Of a stretch of 64,000 nt of DNA, positions 1 through 8,990 are shown piece after piece; the stretch's first letter is position 1; the number at the start of each line of letters is the position of its first letter. Origin of the DNA: Labilibaculum antarcticum (GTDB lineage: Bacteria; Bacteroidota; Bacteroidia; Bacteroidales; Marinifilaceae); assembly GCF_002356295.1 (NCBI RefSeq), contig NZ_AP018042.1, positions 1,582,361 to 1,646,360 of the forward strand, in the 5' to 3' direction. The translations under genes were made by a program, and so were the position numbers. The notes below the pieces were generated by a model. It searched no databases. It worked only from the letters and a program-made list of their open reading frames with translations, and had not been told where the DNA came from.

Positions 1-5
1 GCTTT

Positions 6-36
6 TTTGTGCATTTCATTTTTTTAGATAGCTTTG
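6..36 (+). promoter_or_regulatory. Bacteroidota-type promoter (-33/-7)
   Basis: TTTG at 6-9 and TAGCTTTG at 29-36 are separated by 19 nt, which matches the Bacteroidota sigma-ABfr consensus (TTTG, then TAnnTTTG 19-21 nt later). The -7 element ends only 6 nt before the ATG at 43, so the predicted transcript would start at or next to that codon. Confidence 0.6.
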
Positions 37-42
37 TTTTAA

Positions 43-366
43 ATGATTCTAAATAGAAGACATCGAATTTTGGCTTGGTTTTTATCATTGGCTTTTGCAT
101 TGCCAATACTGATAAAAACCCAACATGTACTGTTCCCAAATCACGAACATCACTTTCATTCGTGTTCAAACAACACGACTGCGATTGAGGATATTTGTGA
201 GATTCTAGCGTTCGATTATTTCTTCTTTACACCGGCAGATATTGCAATTATTCCTGTCTCTGTAGTTTTAAAATTCGAAAATCCAAGAGTCGAATCAACC
301 CAAAAACCGTATTACGCATCAAAGCTTCCCTATAGTTTAAGAGCTCCACCGATTATCGTAGGTTAA
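43..366 (+). CDS. Small His-rich exported/membrane protein upstream of a TonB receptor
   Basis: A 107-residue protein I do not recognise as a named family. Residues about 8-24 form a hydrophobic signal or anchor segment after a basic N-terminus (NRRHR). A His cluster (HEHHFHSC, about residues 34-41) follows and could bind a transition metal. The rest is low in recognisable motifs and ends in a Pro-rich tail. The ATG at 43 is the only in-frame Met. It precedes the TonB-dependent receptor by 121 nt on the same strand. The receptor also has a His-rich segment, so a shared role in zinc or copper uptake is a reasonable inference. The function is not established by the sequence. Confidence 0.6.
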   Translation: MILNRRHRILAWFLSLAFALPILIKTQHVLFPNHEHHFHSCSNNTTAIEDICEILAFDYFFFTPADIAIIPVSVVLKFENPRVESTQKPYYASKLPYSLRAPPIIVG

Positions 367-487
367 ATTTATTGATCTGATTGAAAAATATCAGAAGATA
401 TACTGTGGATGAGTTTTTCAAAAGCTCATCTAGTAAATCTATGTGTTTTAAATTTCACTATAAAAATCAATATAACTCTACGATATC

Positions 488-2758
488 ATGATACGATATA
501 TCTTGGCAATATTTATTCTATTGCCTCAATTCACCTATGGTTTGGGTGAACTAAAAAACAATAAACTGAATGGAAAAATCACTGATCAAGATAATGGAAT
601 AGGACTTCCAGGGGTTAGTATATTTATTCCCGAACTGCAAAAAGGAACAGTTAGTGATACTAATGGTTCCTACCAACTTGAAAATTTGCCCAATGGCAAA
701 ATCACCGTTCAGTTTTCCTCCATTGGTTACGAAAGTTCTATTAATACGGTCTCGATAGCAAAAGAAAATACGGAATTGAACATTAGCTTGCCTTTCACTT
801 CGGTTACTACACAAGACGTTGTTGTTTCGGGCGGTTTTCCTTCATCACAACACGAAAACACCGTTAAAATTTCAGTGCTTTCCAACAAAGAATTGGAAAT
901 GCTGTCAACACCATCTTTGGGTGAAAAATTAGCAAGTATACCAGGGGTTGATGTAATCTCCCGAAGTCCTGGCGTTAGCACTCCGGTAATTCGCGGGCTT
1001 TCCTTGAACAATATCCTATTCTTAAATAACGGTGTGCGTTTGGAGAATTTTCAGTTTTCGACTGATCATCCATTTTTGATTAACGAAGAGGGAGCTGATC
1101 ATATCGAAGTAATTAAAGGTCCGGCATCTCTGCTTTATGGATCGGATGCCATGGGAGGTGTGATAAATATCGTGCGCGAGAAACCAGCACCTGCCAACAC
1201 TTTAAAAGCAGATATCTCAAGCGAATACCACAGTGCAACTCATGGATATTCGACCAACATAGGGGTGAAATCTTCTCAAAAAAACTGGTTTTGGATGTTG
1301 CGTATGAATCAACAATCACACAAAGACTATAAAGATGGAAAAGGTGATTACGTTCCCAATACCCGTTTTAATTCAAATGGAGTGCAATTGGGTTTAGGCC
1401 TACAAAATAATTTTGGGAGTTTTAAAATTTACTACGACTACATTCAACCCAAACTTGGCATGACCAATGAGGAATCAATAGAAGTGGTAAATCCTGGCAA
1501 TCGGAAAAATTATTATTGGTATCAAAATTTGACTCAACATTTAATTTCGTCGAGAAACCGGCTATTTATCGGTAACTATAAACTTGAATTAAATGCAGCT
1601 TACCAGTTCAATCAAAGAAGATTAAACGGTAATCCTGAAAACGCTATTTTCAGGTTAGTAGATATGGATTTAAATACTTTTACATACGATGGTAAATTGT
1701 ATTTCCCAAGCTCTGAATCGAGCGAATATCTAATAGGAATTCAGGGAATGCATCAATCCAACACAAATCATGAAGCTCCAAACCATATTATTCCAAATGC
1801 TCAAACAGATGATTTCTCCGTTTTTTCCCTTTTAAAGAAAGAAATAAATATTGTAAATCTTCAATTAGGACTAAGATATGACCATCGGGCATTATATGTA
1901 CCCGAACAAGTTGCCGCAGGACATTCTCACGATGAAGCGGTAGTGAATGGTGAACATGAAGAAGAGGTCGTTCATATCAATCGAAATTTCGACAACTTAA
2001 ATGCATCACTAGGAGCTACATTTCAGATTACAAATGATTTGCTTATGCGCGCCAATTTAGCAACAGGTTATCGTGCACCAAATTTGGCAGAATTAACGCA
2101 GCATGGTTTACACGGAAATCGATTTGAAGAAGGGAATCCTGAGCTGTATCCTCAAAAAAGTTTGGAATCCGATTTGGGAGTTCACTATCATACCAATAGT
2201 CACAATATCGATTTTTCGCTTTTTTACAACAAGGTATACGATTACATTTATATGGCACTAACCAATGAACTTGCGCCTGAAGGAAGCGGTTTTGTATATT
2301 CATACCAACAACAAGATGCCAAATTGTATGGTGGTGAACTGTCTATTAATGTAGCACCAACATCTTTTTTAAAATTACATTCGGACTACGCCATGGTGAT
2401 TGCAAAACAAAATGATAATGGCCATTTGCCTTTTATTCCTCAGCACAAGCTAAATACTTCTGTTCGATTATTTGCTAAAGGAAATCAAACATTTACATCT
2501 CCTTTCATCAGCTTAAGCTGGAAACATGCATTTAAACAGAATCATCCTTCACAATTTAAAAGTGAAACATCTGCTTACGACTTAATTGCAATTCAGACAG
2601 GAACAGATTTTCAATTAGCGAAGTATCAAACGAGTTTAGTCCTTAGTGCAAATAACCTTTTCAATGAGACATATATCGATCATTTATCGAGTTTGAAGCC
2701 CTTAAATTACTACAATCCAGGAAGAAACGTTAGTATTAAATTTTCTGTAAAATTCTAA
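488..2758 (+). CDS. TonB-dependent receptor with His-rich loop, candidate metal receptor
   Basis: A 756-residue outer-membrane receptor. In order: a signal peptide (about 1-18), a CarboxypepD_reg-like Ig domain (about 27-105, with GLPGVSIF and GSYQLENLPNG), a plug domain (about 110-230, with LLYGSDAMGGVINI), and a C-terminal beta-barrel ending in KFSVKF. The segment at about residues 478-498 is rich in His and acidic residues (GHSHDEAV, GEHEEEVVH). It resembles the metal-capturing loops of ZnuD-type zinc receptors, so zinc or another divalent metal is the likeliest substrate. That is inference. No SusD partner is present, which argues against a glycan receptor. The gene follows a small His-rich protein and converges on birA. 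Confidence 0.88.
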   Translation: MIRYILAIFILLPQFTYGLGELKNNKLNGKITDQDNGIGLPGVSIFIPELQKGTVSDTNGSYQLENLPNGKITVQFSSIGYESSINTVSIAKENTELNISLPFTSVTTQDVVVSGGFPSSQHENTVKISVLSNKELEMLSTPSLGEKLASIPGVDVISRSPGVSTPVIRGLSLNNILFLNNGVRLENFQFSTDHPFLINEEGADHIEVIKGPASLLYGSDAMGGVINIVREKPAPANTLKADISSEYHSATHGYSTNIGVKSSQKNWFWMLRMNQQSHKDYKDGKGDYVPNTRFNSNGVQLGLGLQNNFGSFKIYYDYIQPKLGMTNEESIEVVNPGNRKNYYWYQNLTQHLISSRNRLFIGNYKLELNAAYQFNQRRLNGNPENAIFRLVDMDLNTFTYDGKLYFPSSESSEYLIGIQGMHQSNTNHEAPNHIIPNAQTDDFSVFSLLKKEINIVNLQLGLRYDHRALYVPEQVAAGHSHDEAVVNGEHEEEVVHINRNFDNLNASLGATFQITNDLLMRANLATGYRAPNLAELTQHGLHGNRFEEGNPELYPQKSLESDLGVHYHTNSHNIDFSLFYNKVYDYIYMALTNELAPEGSGFVYSYQQQDAKLYGGELSINVAPTSFLKLHSDYAMVIAKQNDNGHLPFIPQHKLNTSVRLFAKGNQTFTSPFISLSWKHAFKQNHPSQFKSETSAYDLIAIQTGTDFQLAKYQTSLVLSANNLFNETYIDHLSSLKPLNYYNPGRNVSIKFSVKF

Positions 2759-2766
2759 ACAGGCAA

Positions 2767-2803
2767 CAAAGAGGTGGGCTAACGAATAAAGCTCACCTCT
2801 TTG
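2767..2803. terminator. Possible bidirectional hairpin between receptor gene and birA
   Basis: An inverted repeat (CAAAGAGGTG with CACCTCTTTG) lies in the convergent junction and includes the last codons of birA. There is no clear T-run after it on either strand, so the call is weak. Confidence 0.35.
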
Positions 2804-3528
2804 AAATTATAAATGCGCTCTCCTTTATTGGCCCTAACCCGCAATTGTCCGTATTCAGTAATACCTACAATTTCACCCTCAAACTCTCCAAGTTCATCCG
2901 AAAACAGATGTGTCTCGTTCATCCAATACATCGCTTTCAAATAATCCCTCTCTTGTTCTTCTGATTTCTCATCCTCCAATTGAAAATATCGGTTTTCTAT
3001 GCATCTCAACAATTTTGTCAGTTCTTTGTCCAAATCATACTCCTTATGGGTTTTAATTGCCAATGAGGTTGGATTAGGAGCATCAGAGATAAATTTGATC
3101 TGATTTATATTTAAACCCAAACCACAAATACTATGACTTAAGGTAGATCCCATTATTGAATGCTCGATTAAAATCCCTGCAATCTTCTCATTTCCAACAT
3201 AAATATCATTTGGCCATTTAATTGAGACATCCTCTAAATATTCACTCAAATAATCGTATACTCCCAAGGAAATCACACAAGAAATTTGAAATTGATGTGG
3301 TATTGGAAGAAATTCAGGAGTAAGGATGATACTTATGGTAAGGTTTTTGCCACTTTCACTTTCCCAAACATTTGTGCGTTGTCCGCGGCCTTTTGTCTGA
3401 CTTAATGTCAAAACGACAGTCCCGCCTGACGGCTTTTGCGTTTTAATTAAGCCTAATGCAAAATCATTGGTTGAATGCAATTCGCTTTTGCGTATCAATA
3501 GATTGGGATAAAATAAACATCGATTCAT
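2779..3528 (-). CDS. birA: Biotin--[acetyl-CoA-carboxylase] ligase (BirA, no DNA-binding domain)
   Basis: A 249-residue monofunctional biotin protein ligase that makes biotinyl-AMP and attaches biotin to carboxylase carrier domains. The catalytic domain is recognisable from GRGQR (the biotinyl-AMP loop), KWPNDIY (biotin and ATP site) and AGILIE, followed by a small C-terminal SH3-like part. The N-terminal winged helix of E. coli BirA is absent, so it is not expected to repress biotin genes. It starts at an ATG and points away from rsfS across a 333-nt gap. Confidence 0.92.
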   Translation of the reverse strand: MNRCLFYPNLLIRKSELHSTNDFALGLIKTQKPSGGTVVLTLSQTKGRGQRTNVWESESGKNLTISIILTPEFLPIPHQFQISCVISLGVYDYLSEYLEDVSIKWPNDIYVGNEKIAGILIEHSIMGSTLSHSICGLGLNINQIKFISDAPNPTSLAIKTHKEYDLDKELTKLLRCIENRYFQLEDEKSEEQERDYLKAMYWMNETHLFSDELGEFEGEIVGITEYGQLRVRANKGERIYNFKEVSFIR

Positions 3529-3861
3529 GAATAAAAATTATTAATTTCAAATAGATTAGGTATTCTGTTAACAAATGTTGAATTGGAAACTTTGGTAAAA
3601 TTAATCATTACCTTGCATTATGAACCTTAAATATGAAATTTAGATTTCGTTCAACTTTTTAAGAAGTTATCAAGCAATAAAGCTTAAAAAGGGGTTTCTA
3701 ACGAGAAAGTTAAATTCAACGAGAAACAAGAATAAGATCAAAAAGTTGACTTCTAATGAATTACTTCTAAATGCAATAAAATTTAGATCTAATTCAAATC
3801 TATTTTAAAAAGAAATTTTATTCGTTTGAAAAAAAATTATCTTTGTAATTAAAATATAAGT
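3529..3861. other. Divergent intergenic region birA / rsfS
   Basis: A 333-nt AT-rich spacer between two divergent genes, with no ORF or repeat of note. On the minus strand TTTG (3572-3575) and TCTATTTG (3548-3555), 16 nt apart, could be a non-ideal birA promoter. On the plus strand the -7 element for rsfS is listed separately. Confidence 0.5.
3838..3845 (+). promoter_or_regulatory. -7 promoter element of rsfS-ftsH
   Basis: TATCTTTG fits the TAnnTTTG consensus and lies 16 nt before the rsfS ATG. The -33 position is only T-rich (about 3816-3819) rather than a clean TTTG. Confidence 0.5.
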
Positions 3862-4233
3862 ATGACAGATAAAAAGGGGAACACAACAGAAGAACTCGTT
3901 AAGACCTTAATTGAAGGATTGCATGAAAATAAAGCAGTAGATATAGTTAAGATTGACTTAAGAAAAATTGAAAGTTCTGTTTGCAAGTATTTCCTTATTT
4001 GCCATGGAACATCATCAACTCATGTTAACGGAATAGCCGTATCGGCAGAAGAGTATGTGAGAGAAAAAATTAATGAAAGGATGTGGAGAATAGAAGGGCA
4101 ACAGAATTCGCAATGGATTTTATTAGATTATGCTGATGTTGTTGTACATATTTTCCAGAAAGAATACAGAGAATTTTATCGACTAGAAAGTTTATGGGCA
4201 GATGCTACTGTTACAAAAATTAAGAACGCATAG
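3862..4233 (+). CDS. rsfS: Ribosome silencing factor RsfS (Iojap/YbeB family)
   Basis: A 123-residue cytosolic protein of the RsfS/Iojap family. It binds ribosomal protein L14 on the large subunit and blocks subunit joining when nutrients are low. Family features seen are the conserved N-terminal helix and a C-terminal core with WRIEG, WILLDYADVVVHIF and FYRLESLW. Length is normal for the family. It sits 28 nt upstream of ftsH on the same strand, the usual Bacteroidota order, and is preceded by a good -7 element, so the two genes are probably co-transcribed. Confidence 0.93.
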   Translation: MTDKKGNTTEELVKTLIEGLHENKAVDIVKIDLRKIESSVCKYFLICHGTSSTHVNGIAVSAEEYVREKINERMWRIEGQQNSQWILLDYADVVVHIFQKEYREFYRLESLWADATVTKIKNA

Positions 4234-4261
4234 CCAATACTATAACCGTTAACTAAAAAGA

Positions 4262-6298
4262 ATGACAGAGAATAATAATCAAAATAAATCTCCTTACCAA
4301 AAAGGAAAGAATGGCAATAGCATGCTTAAGCCACCAAAATTTAACGCATATTGGGTTTACGGATTAATTGCCGTAGCATTCATTGCTCTTAATCTTCTAA
4401 ACATTGGGCAAAAACCACAGGATACCTCCTGGCAAAAGGTGAAAAATGAAATGCTTCACAACTCGGATGTTGACAGAATTGTGGTCGTTCGTAATCTTCT
4501 TGAAGTAAATGTTTTCCTCAAATCGGAAAGCCTTGACAAATATCCATCTCTTTTCGAAAGCAGTTTTGATTCCCCTTCAAAAGCAGGTCCTCATTACACT
4601 TTCCCAATTGGAACCATCGAACAATTTGCAGAGCAATTAAGCGAAGCTCAGGAGAATGTCTCTGATCTTGACCGAATTGAACCTGAGTACACTACTGAAG
4701 AAAATTATTTCGGTGATTTTATTGGCTGGATACTTCCATTCGCCTTAATTATTGGTATTTGGTTTTATGTATTCCGAAGAATGAGTAAAGGTTCCGGCGG
4801 AGGCGGCGGTGGAGGAAACATTTTTAACGTTGGTAAATCAAAAGCCAAAGTATTCGATAAAGAATCGAATGTCAATACTAACTTTAAAGACGTTGCTGGC
4901 TTAGCAGAGGCAAAACAGGAAGTTGAGGAAATTGTAGAATTTCTTAAACATCCACTAAGATATACTAAATTGGGAGGTAAAATTCCTAAAGGTGCATTAC
5001 TTGTAGGACCTCCTGGAACGGGTAAAACATTATTGGCAAAAGCAGTTGCCGGTGAAGCAAACGTTCCTTTCTTTAGCATGTCGGGTTCCGATTTTGTTGA
5101 GATGTTTGTTGGTGTTGGAGCAAGTCGTGTTCGAGATTTGTTTAAGCAGGCTAAAGAAAAAGCTCCATGTATTGTATTTATCGATGAGATTGATGCAATT
5201 GGTAGAGCACGTGGCAAGAACCCTAACATGGGCTCGAACGACGAGCGTGAGAATACATTGAATCAGTTACTAACTGAGATGGATGGTTTCGACACCAACT
5301 CGGGAGTAATTATTTTAGCGGCAACAAACCGTGCTGATATTTTGGACCGCGCCTTAATGCGTGCCGGTCGTTTCGATCGTCAGATTCATGTTGAGTTACC
5401 TGATTTAAATGAGCGTAGAGAAATTTTTGATGTTCACTTACGTCCTCTAAAATTAGATCCAAATCTTGATAAAGAATTTCTGGCTAAGCAAACTCCAGGA
5501 TTTTCGGGTGCTGATATTGCAAATGTGTGTAATGAATCGGCGCTGATTGCAGCAAGAAAGAAGAAAGAAGTTATTGAGAAACAAGATTTCTTAGATGCAA
5601 TTGACCGTATTATTGGAGGATTGGAAAAGAAAAATAAAATTATATCTCTTCAGGAAAAGAAAACCATTGCTTATCATGAAGCTGGACACGCCACTATTTC
5701 GTGGATGCTGGAACATGCTCATCCATTAGTAAAGGTGACCATTGTACCACGTGGAAAAGCATTAGGTGCAGCTTGGTATTTACCTGAAGAAAGAAGCATT
5801 ACAACCAAAGAACAAATGTTGGACGAAATGTGTTCTGCATTGGGAGGACGTGCTGCTGAAGAAATAACTTTTGCTAAAATTTCAACTGGTGCTCAAAACG
5901 ATTTGGAAAAGGTTACCAAGCAAGCAATGGCGATGGTTTCAATTTTCGGCATGAGTGAAAAAGTTGGAAATGTAAGTTATTACGATTCTTCTGGACAATC
6001 GGATTATGGTTTTTCAAAACCCTACAGTGAAAAAACTGCAGAATTAATCGATGCCGAAGTGAAAATATTAATTGAAACCAGCTACAAGAGAGCCAAACAA
6101 GTTCTTAAAGATAACAGTAAAAAACACTGTAAACTTGCAGAATTACTGTTGGAACGTGAAGTTATTTTCAGTGAAGATTTAGAAGAAATCTTTGGTAAAC
6201 GAAAATTTGGTCAGCCTGAAGATTTTGAAGGAAAAAAAATAACTCCAACACCTGAAGCAGAAAAAACAAGTGAAGAAAATGAGAGTAAAGCTGTTTAA
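4262..6298 (+). CDS. ftsH: ATP-dependent zinc metalloprotease FtsH
   Basis: A 678-residue membrane-anchored AAA+ protease that extracts and degrades misassembled membrane proteins and some regulators. Two transmembrane segments (about 28-48 and 152-170) flank an extracytoplasmic domain. A Gly-rich linker follows, then the AAA module with Walker A GPPGTGKT (about 249-256), Walker [10 protein letters not shown] (about 306-314) and the second region of homology ending RAGRFDRQ. The M41 peptidase has the zinc motif HEAGH (about 473-477). The acidic C-terminal tail is variable in the family. It lies directly behind rsfS and is followed by a strong terminator. Confidence 0.97.
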   Translation: MTENNNQNKSPYQKGKNGNSMLKPPKFNAYWVYGLIAVAFIALNLLNIGQKPQDTSWQKVKNEMLHNSDVDRIVVVRNLLEVNVFLKSESLDKYPSLFESSFDSPSKAGPHYTFPIGTIEQFAEQLSEAQENVSDLDRIEPEYTTEENYFGDFIGWILPFALIIGIWFYVFRRMSKGSGGGGGGGNIFNVGKSKAKVFDKESNVNTNFKDVAGLAEAKQEVEEIVEFLKHPLRYTKLGGKIPKGALLVGPPGTGKTLLAKAVAGEANVPFFSMSGSDFVEMFVGVGASRVRDLFKQAKEKAPCIVFIDEIDAIGRARGKNPNMGSNDERENTLNQLLTEMDGFDTNSGVIILAATNRADILDRALMRAGRFDRQIHVELPDLNERREIFDVHLRPLKLDPNLDKEFLAKQTPGFSGADIANVCNESALIAARKKKEVIEKQDFLDAIDRIIGGLEKKNKIISLQEKKTIAYHEAGHATISWMLEHAHPLVKVTIVPRGKALGAAWYLPEERSITTKEQMLDEMCSALGGRAAEEITFAKISTGAQNDLEKVTKQAMAMVSIFGMSEKVGNVSYYDSSGQSDYGFSKPYSEKTAELIDAEVKILIETSYKRAKQVLKDNSKKHCKLAELLLEREVIFSEDLEEIFGKRKFGQPEDFEGKKITPTPEAEKTSEENESKAV

Positions 6299-6321
6299 GT
6301 AGCTTTCATCCTAATAAATCA

Positions 6322-6366
6322 AAAAGCTAAATTACTGGGAACTGCTCAGTAATTTAGCTTTTTTTT
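6322..6366 (+). terminator. Rho-independent terminator after ftsH
   Basis: A near-perfect hairpin has arms AAGCTAAATTACTG and CAGTAATTTAGCTT with a 9-nt loop, followed by eight T residues. It lies 23 nt after the ftsH stop. Confidence 0.85.
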
Positions 6367-6438
6367 AATCCTTTTTTCTTGATTCATCCCAAATTAGCGG
6401 CTCGGGCGATTCGATTCTTATAAGTGCTGAAAAAACAC

Positions 6439-6446
6439 TATTTTTG
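6439..6446 (+). promoter_or_regulatory. -7 promoter element of cdsA
   Basis: TATTTTTG matches TAnnTTTG. It overlaps a TTG at 6444 that opens the longest reading frame. A promoter here makes that TTG an unlikely start and supports initiation at the GTG at 6513. Confidence 0.45.
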
Positions 6447-6512
6447 GAATCGCTTATTAAAAGAAGCAAAATTTGCAGGTTAGGATCAATTTCAATTATT
6501 AAAATATATCAA

Positions 6513-7334
6513 GTGGGGAACTTTATCAAGAGAACATTATCAGCTGCCATTTTTGCAATTGTTTTACTAGCGGGAATTACCCTGCATCCAATTGGCTTTT
6601 TAGCTGTCTTTCTTGGAATTACCCTAATGGGAACCTTTGAATTTTATAAGTTGGCTAAAAAAGCAAACAGCTCACCACAATGTATTACTGGTATGATTGC
6701 TGCGGGAATTTTATTTTTAGCCTGTTTTGCAAACACCTATTTAAATAGCTCAAGTGTTTTTCTAGTGTTCTCAGTAACGCTTGTGATGATCCCAATAATA
6801 GAATTGTATCGAAAAAAAGAGAATCCATTTGCAAATATTGCCTTTACATTTTTAGGCTTACTATACGTCGCACTTCCTTTCTCTTTATTAAATTACATGG
6901 TTTTCCCATTTAATGATCAACAATTTCACTATGAAATTCTTCTAGGTGTTTTTGTGATGATCTGGGCTAATGACACGGGAGCTTATTTAGTTGGTGTTAA
7001 TTTTGGAAAACACAGATTATTTGAACGAATTTCCCCTAAAAAATCATGGGAAGGAAGTATTGGCGGAGCGATTACAACGATAGGAATTGCCTGGCTTTGT
7101 TCCACTTACCTTAGCGATTTAACGCTAATACAATGGCTTATTGTTGCTGTTATCATTTTTGTGTTTGGATCAATTGGGGATTTAGTTGAATCCCTTTTCA
7201 AACGAAGTATTAACATTAAAGACTCGGGAAATATTCTTCCGGGGCACGGTGGAATTCTGGACCGTTTTGATGCCATTTTATTAGTATCTCCAATGGTTTT
7301 TGTATTCTTACAAGCAATAAAAGAATTTTTTTAG
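6513..7334 (+). CDS. cdsA: Phosphatidate cytidylyltransferase CdsA
   Basis: An integral membrane enzyme that makes CDP-diacylglycerol from phosphatidate and CTP. The C-terminal CdsA signature is intact: GSIGDLVES, FKRSINIKDSG and LPGHGGILDRFD. About seven hydrophobic segments precede it. The frame is open back to a TTG at 6444, but that codon overlaps a -7 promoter element and the extra residues are basic and unlike the family. The GTG at 6513 (VGNFIKRTL) gives about 273 residues, a normal length. psd follows 27 nt later, and pssA at about 15.6 kb completes the phosphatidylethanolamine pathway. Confidence 0.93.
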   Translation: MGNFIKRTLSAAIFAIVLLAGITLHPIGFLAVFLGITLMGTFEFYKLAKKANSSPQCITGMIAAGILFLACFANTYLNSSSVFLVFSVTLVMIPIIELYRKKENPFANIAFTFLGLLYVALPFSLLNYMVFPFNDQQFHYEILLGVFVMIWANDTGAYLVGVNFGKHRLFERISPKKSWEGSIGGAITTIGIAWLCSTYLSDLTLIQWLIVAVIIFVFGSIGDLVESLFKRSINIKDSGNILPGHGGILDRFDAILLVSPMVFVFLQAIKEFF

Positions 7335-7342
7335 TAAATTTG
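7335..7342 (+). promoter_or_regulatory. -7-like element directly after the cdsA stop
   Basis: TAAATTTG matches TAnnTTTG and abuts the cdsA stop codon, 19 nt before the psd ATG. psd may have its own promoter as well as read-through. No clean -33 TTTG was found. Confidence 0.35.
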
Positions 7343-7361
7343 CAAAAATTAAAATCAAAAC

Positions 7362-8021
7362 ATGACAATTCATAAGGAAGGATACGGAATCATTACAGTG
7401 TTTTTTTTAATACTGGCTGCAATTGATGCACTAATTTATTTTACCGCTGGTTCCGGTCTTTTACTCAATAGCTTTTTAGTTGTAACTATCGTATTTTTCT
7501 TATTAATTGTTTCCTTTTTCAGGGTTCCAAAACGTATTCCTGTAGTTGGAGATAATTTGATTATTGCTCCGGCAGATGGAACAGTGGTTGTTATTGAAGA
7601 AACTGAAGAATTGGAATATTTTAAAGACAGAAGACTTCAGGTTTCTATTTTTATGTCCCCGCTAAACGTACATATCAACTGGTATCCTGTGCAAGGATTG
7701 GTAAAATATGTCAAACACCATAGCGGTTTATTTTTAAAAGCCTGGTTGCCAAAATCATCTACAGAAAACGAAAGAACAACAATCGTGATTGAGAAAGATG
7801 AAAAGATTACTGTTTTAATGAGACAAATTGCCGGTGCGCTTGCCCGCAGAATTGTTTCTTACTCGGTAGAGGGAGAAAAAGTAGATCAGAGCAAGCAGGA
7901 AGGTTTCATTAAATTTGGTTCAAGAGTTGACTTGTATCTTCCCTTAGGAACAAAAATTGATGTAAAATTAAGACAGAAAGTAACTGGTTCTCAAACCATA
8001 ATTGGTCGTTTTTCCGATTAA
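7362..8021 (+). CDS. psd: Phosphatidylserine decarboxylase (short, proenzyme form)
   Basis: A 219-residue PSD of the short (type II, archaetidylserine decarboxylase-like) class, converting phosphatidylserine to phosphatidylethanolamine. Two hydrophobic helices lie at the N-terminus (about 8-48), followed by the conserved APADGTVV segment and VSIFMSPLNVHINW. The autocleavage site reads KFGSRVD near residue 185, where Gly-Ser cleavage would create the pyruvoyl group. It sits directly behind cdsA. Confidence 0.93.
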   Translation: MTIHKEGYGIITVFFLILAAIDALIYFTAGSGLLLNSFLVVTIVFFLLIVSFFRVPKRIPVVGDNLIIAPADGTVVVIEETEELEYFKDRRLQVSIFMSPLNVHINWYPVQGLVKYVKHHSGLFLKAWLPKSSTENERTTIVIEKDEKITVLMRQIAGALARRIVSYSVEGEKVDQSKQEGFIKFGSRVDLYLPLGTKIDVKLRQKVTGSQTIIGRFSD

Positions 8022-8104
8022 CTTGCAATAAGTATTTCTTTATTGGTAATAATTTTTCAGGTCTGATCTGTAAAAAGTCGTAACTTCAAAACTGCGAACT
8101 TTTA

Positions 8105-8986
8105 ATGATCAATATCATGACAAAAATTATTCGATTTATTGCGATTATCTTAATTTGCATATCATCCTTTGCAAGTTTCGGACAACAAACAGACGTTCCT
8201 GCATATCTTTGCACAAAACTTGAATTTGTTTGGGAGAGCGAAAAATCTCTTGAAATTCCTGAATCGGTATTTTACGATGCTGATAATGCCTGTATATATG
8301 TTTCCAATATTAAAGGCACTCCTAGCAATCAGGATGCAAATGGCTATATTTCAAAGCTCAATCTAAAAGGAGAAATTACCAGTCACAAATGGGTTACCGG
8401 ACTTGATGCTCCGAAAGGAATGGCCAAATACGGCAATTTCCTTTTTGTTAGCGATATTAACGATTTAGTGGTGGTTGATATTGCGAAAGGTGAAATCGTA
8501 AAGAAATATCCTGCCCCAACAGCCATCTTCCTAAATGATGTAACAATTAATCCGAAAACTGGTACTGTTTATGTTTCCGATAATATGACAGGAAGTATTC
8601 ACCGTCTTAAAAATGGAAATTTTTCAGTCTGGTTAAAAGACGATCAACTGGATCATGTAAATGGATTAACCTTTAAAGATGATTTTCTTTATGCAGGTGT
8701 TCTCAACAAAATTCTCAAAATTGAGACTGACACGAAACTTATCAACACTCTTGTTAATAACACAAAAAGCATTGATGGTTTGCTGAGTATTGGTGACAAT
8801 AGCTGGATTACTTCCGATTGGGTTGGTAACATCCAAATGATTGACCACGGAGAAATTAAACTACTGCTTAGTTCAGCCGAACAGCAAATAAATGCAGCCG
8901 ATCTGGGCTTTATTCCCGAACAAAAAATTATTTTAGTTCCTACATTTCACAACAATCGGGTAATTGCCTATCAATTGAAATTATAA
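8105..8986 (+). CDS. Secreted SMP-30/gluconolactonase-like beta-propeller protein
   Basis: A 293-residue exported protein with a signal peptide (about 1-27, ending FASFGQQ). An in-frame Met at codon 5 (8117) is an alternative start. The body shows propeller-type repeats (ESVFYDADNACIYVSN, GLDAPKGMAKYGNFLFVSD, NDVTINPKTGTVYVSD, VNGLTFKDDFLYAG) typical of the SMP-30/LRE fold. Members hydrolyse lactones or organophosphates, but many have unknown substrates and I cannot assign one. An SDR gene starts 4 nt after its stop, which suggests translational coupling. Confidence 0.75.
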   Translation: MINIMTKIIRFIAIILICISSFASFGQQTDVPAYLCTKLEFVWESEKSLEIPESVFYDADNACIYVSNIKGTPSNQDANGYISKLNLKGEITSHKWVTGLDAPKGMAKYGNFLFVSDINDLVVVDIAKGEIVKKYPAPTAIFLNDVTINPKTGTVYVSDNMTGSIHRLKNGNFSVWLKDDQLDHVNGLTFKDDFLYAGVLNKILKIETDTKLINTLVNNTKSIDGLLSIGDNSWITSDWVGNIQMIDHGEIKLLLSSAEQQINAADLGFIPEQKIILVPTFHNNRVIAYQLKL

Positions 8987-8990
8987 ATTT

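Noticed and set aside
4765-5229. 154-codon frame on the minus strand
   Set aside because: It lies wholly inside ftsH, whose protein motifs are all intact, and has no coding character.
6444-6512. N-terminal extension of CdsA from the TTG start
   Set aside because: The TTG overlaps a TATTTTTG -7 element and the added residues are unlike the family.
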